Assembly: GCF_014356525.2 (NCBI RefSeq)
Contig: NC_052518.1
Coordinates: 6,801,162 to 6,865,161, forward strand
DNA: 64,000 bases
Direction: 5' to 3'
Origin: Nilaparvata lugens
Taxonomy: Eukaryota > Arthropoda > Insecta > Hemiptera > Delphacidae
Translations under genes and position numbers: made by a program
Part shown: piece by piece, positions 63,871 to 64,000 of the stretch
How the letters are laid out: each line of letters opens with the position of its first letter
Position numbering within the stretch: position 1 is the stretch's first letter
Notes under the pieces: model-generated
Told to the model about the DNA's origin: nothing
The model's input: only the letters and a program-made list of their open reading frames with translations
Database searches by the model: none

Positions 63871-64000
63871 CTAGAGATGTTCTATGTGACTTGCGTTGAT
63901 TATCCTGCAGACATCCCATCGATAGTCGATTTCTCCCCAGACTCGCACTAGCATTTCAGGTGTAACTTGCTCAACAGCAGCGCAAATCCTTGCTCCAGCT
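63871..64000 (-). pseudogene. Mariner/IS630-like transposase C-terminus (runs off window)
   Basis: Forty-two codons read ARICAAVEQVTPEMLVRVWG and EIDYRWDVCRIINASHIEHL, then TAG at 63871. Same family as 48519-48723. Whether the catalytic part is intact cannot be seen because it lies past 64000. Confidence 0.82.

Overview
This is an AT-rich window of eukaryotic nuclear DNA. It has GT-AG introns, frequent microsatellites, and transposable elements of nearly every eukaryotic class. The mix points to an arthropod, most likely a hemipteran: RTE-like, Jockey-like, CR1-like and RNase H-bearing LINEs, a Penelope-like GIY-YIG domain, mariner and Tigger relics, tRNA-derived SINEs and many foldback MITEs. 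Several repeats resemble ones I associate with planthopper genomes, but that species-level guess is inference from memory.

Only one host gene is clearly recognisable. It is the 3' part of an anoctamin (TMEM16 family) gene on the minus strand, from about 61028 down to a TAG stop at 27528. Ten exons with consistent phases and GT/AG junctions encode TM1 through the C-terminal tail. Together they total 2026 nt, or 675 codons including the stop once a single surplus base in exon E is set aside. The exons for the cytoplasmic N-terminus lie beyond the right edge. The acidic and Asn residues that bind calcium in characterised TMEM16 proteins are visible. The nine introns (0.7-7.8 kb) are packed with transposons.

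Layout: 1-7500 is a mosaic of broken pieces around a 100-N gap. It holds an R2-type RT scrap, a DUF7869-like fragment, a tandemly rearranged region with an F-type envelope relic, a 5'-truncated RTE-like LINE flanked by a 19-bp duplication, and a phlebovirus-Gc-like envelope relic. At 8.6-13.5 kb there is a palindromic tRNA-SINE dimer and a nearly intact RTE-like LINE with a 16-bp target-site duplication. At 14-20.5 kb there is a 1-kb palindrome plus several MITEs. At 20.5-25.6 kb a Jockey-group LINE interrupts an older LINE relic, followed by an expanded microsatellite-bearing repeat. From 27.5 to 61 kb is the anoctamin gene with its intronic elements. From 61 to 64 kb there are more repeats and the C-terminus of a mariner-like transposase.

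The genes do not form a joint pathway; the window is a host gene embedded in nested mobile DNA. Its value lies in the nesting order, the palindromic families and the one-base lesion in a conserved anoctamin exon.
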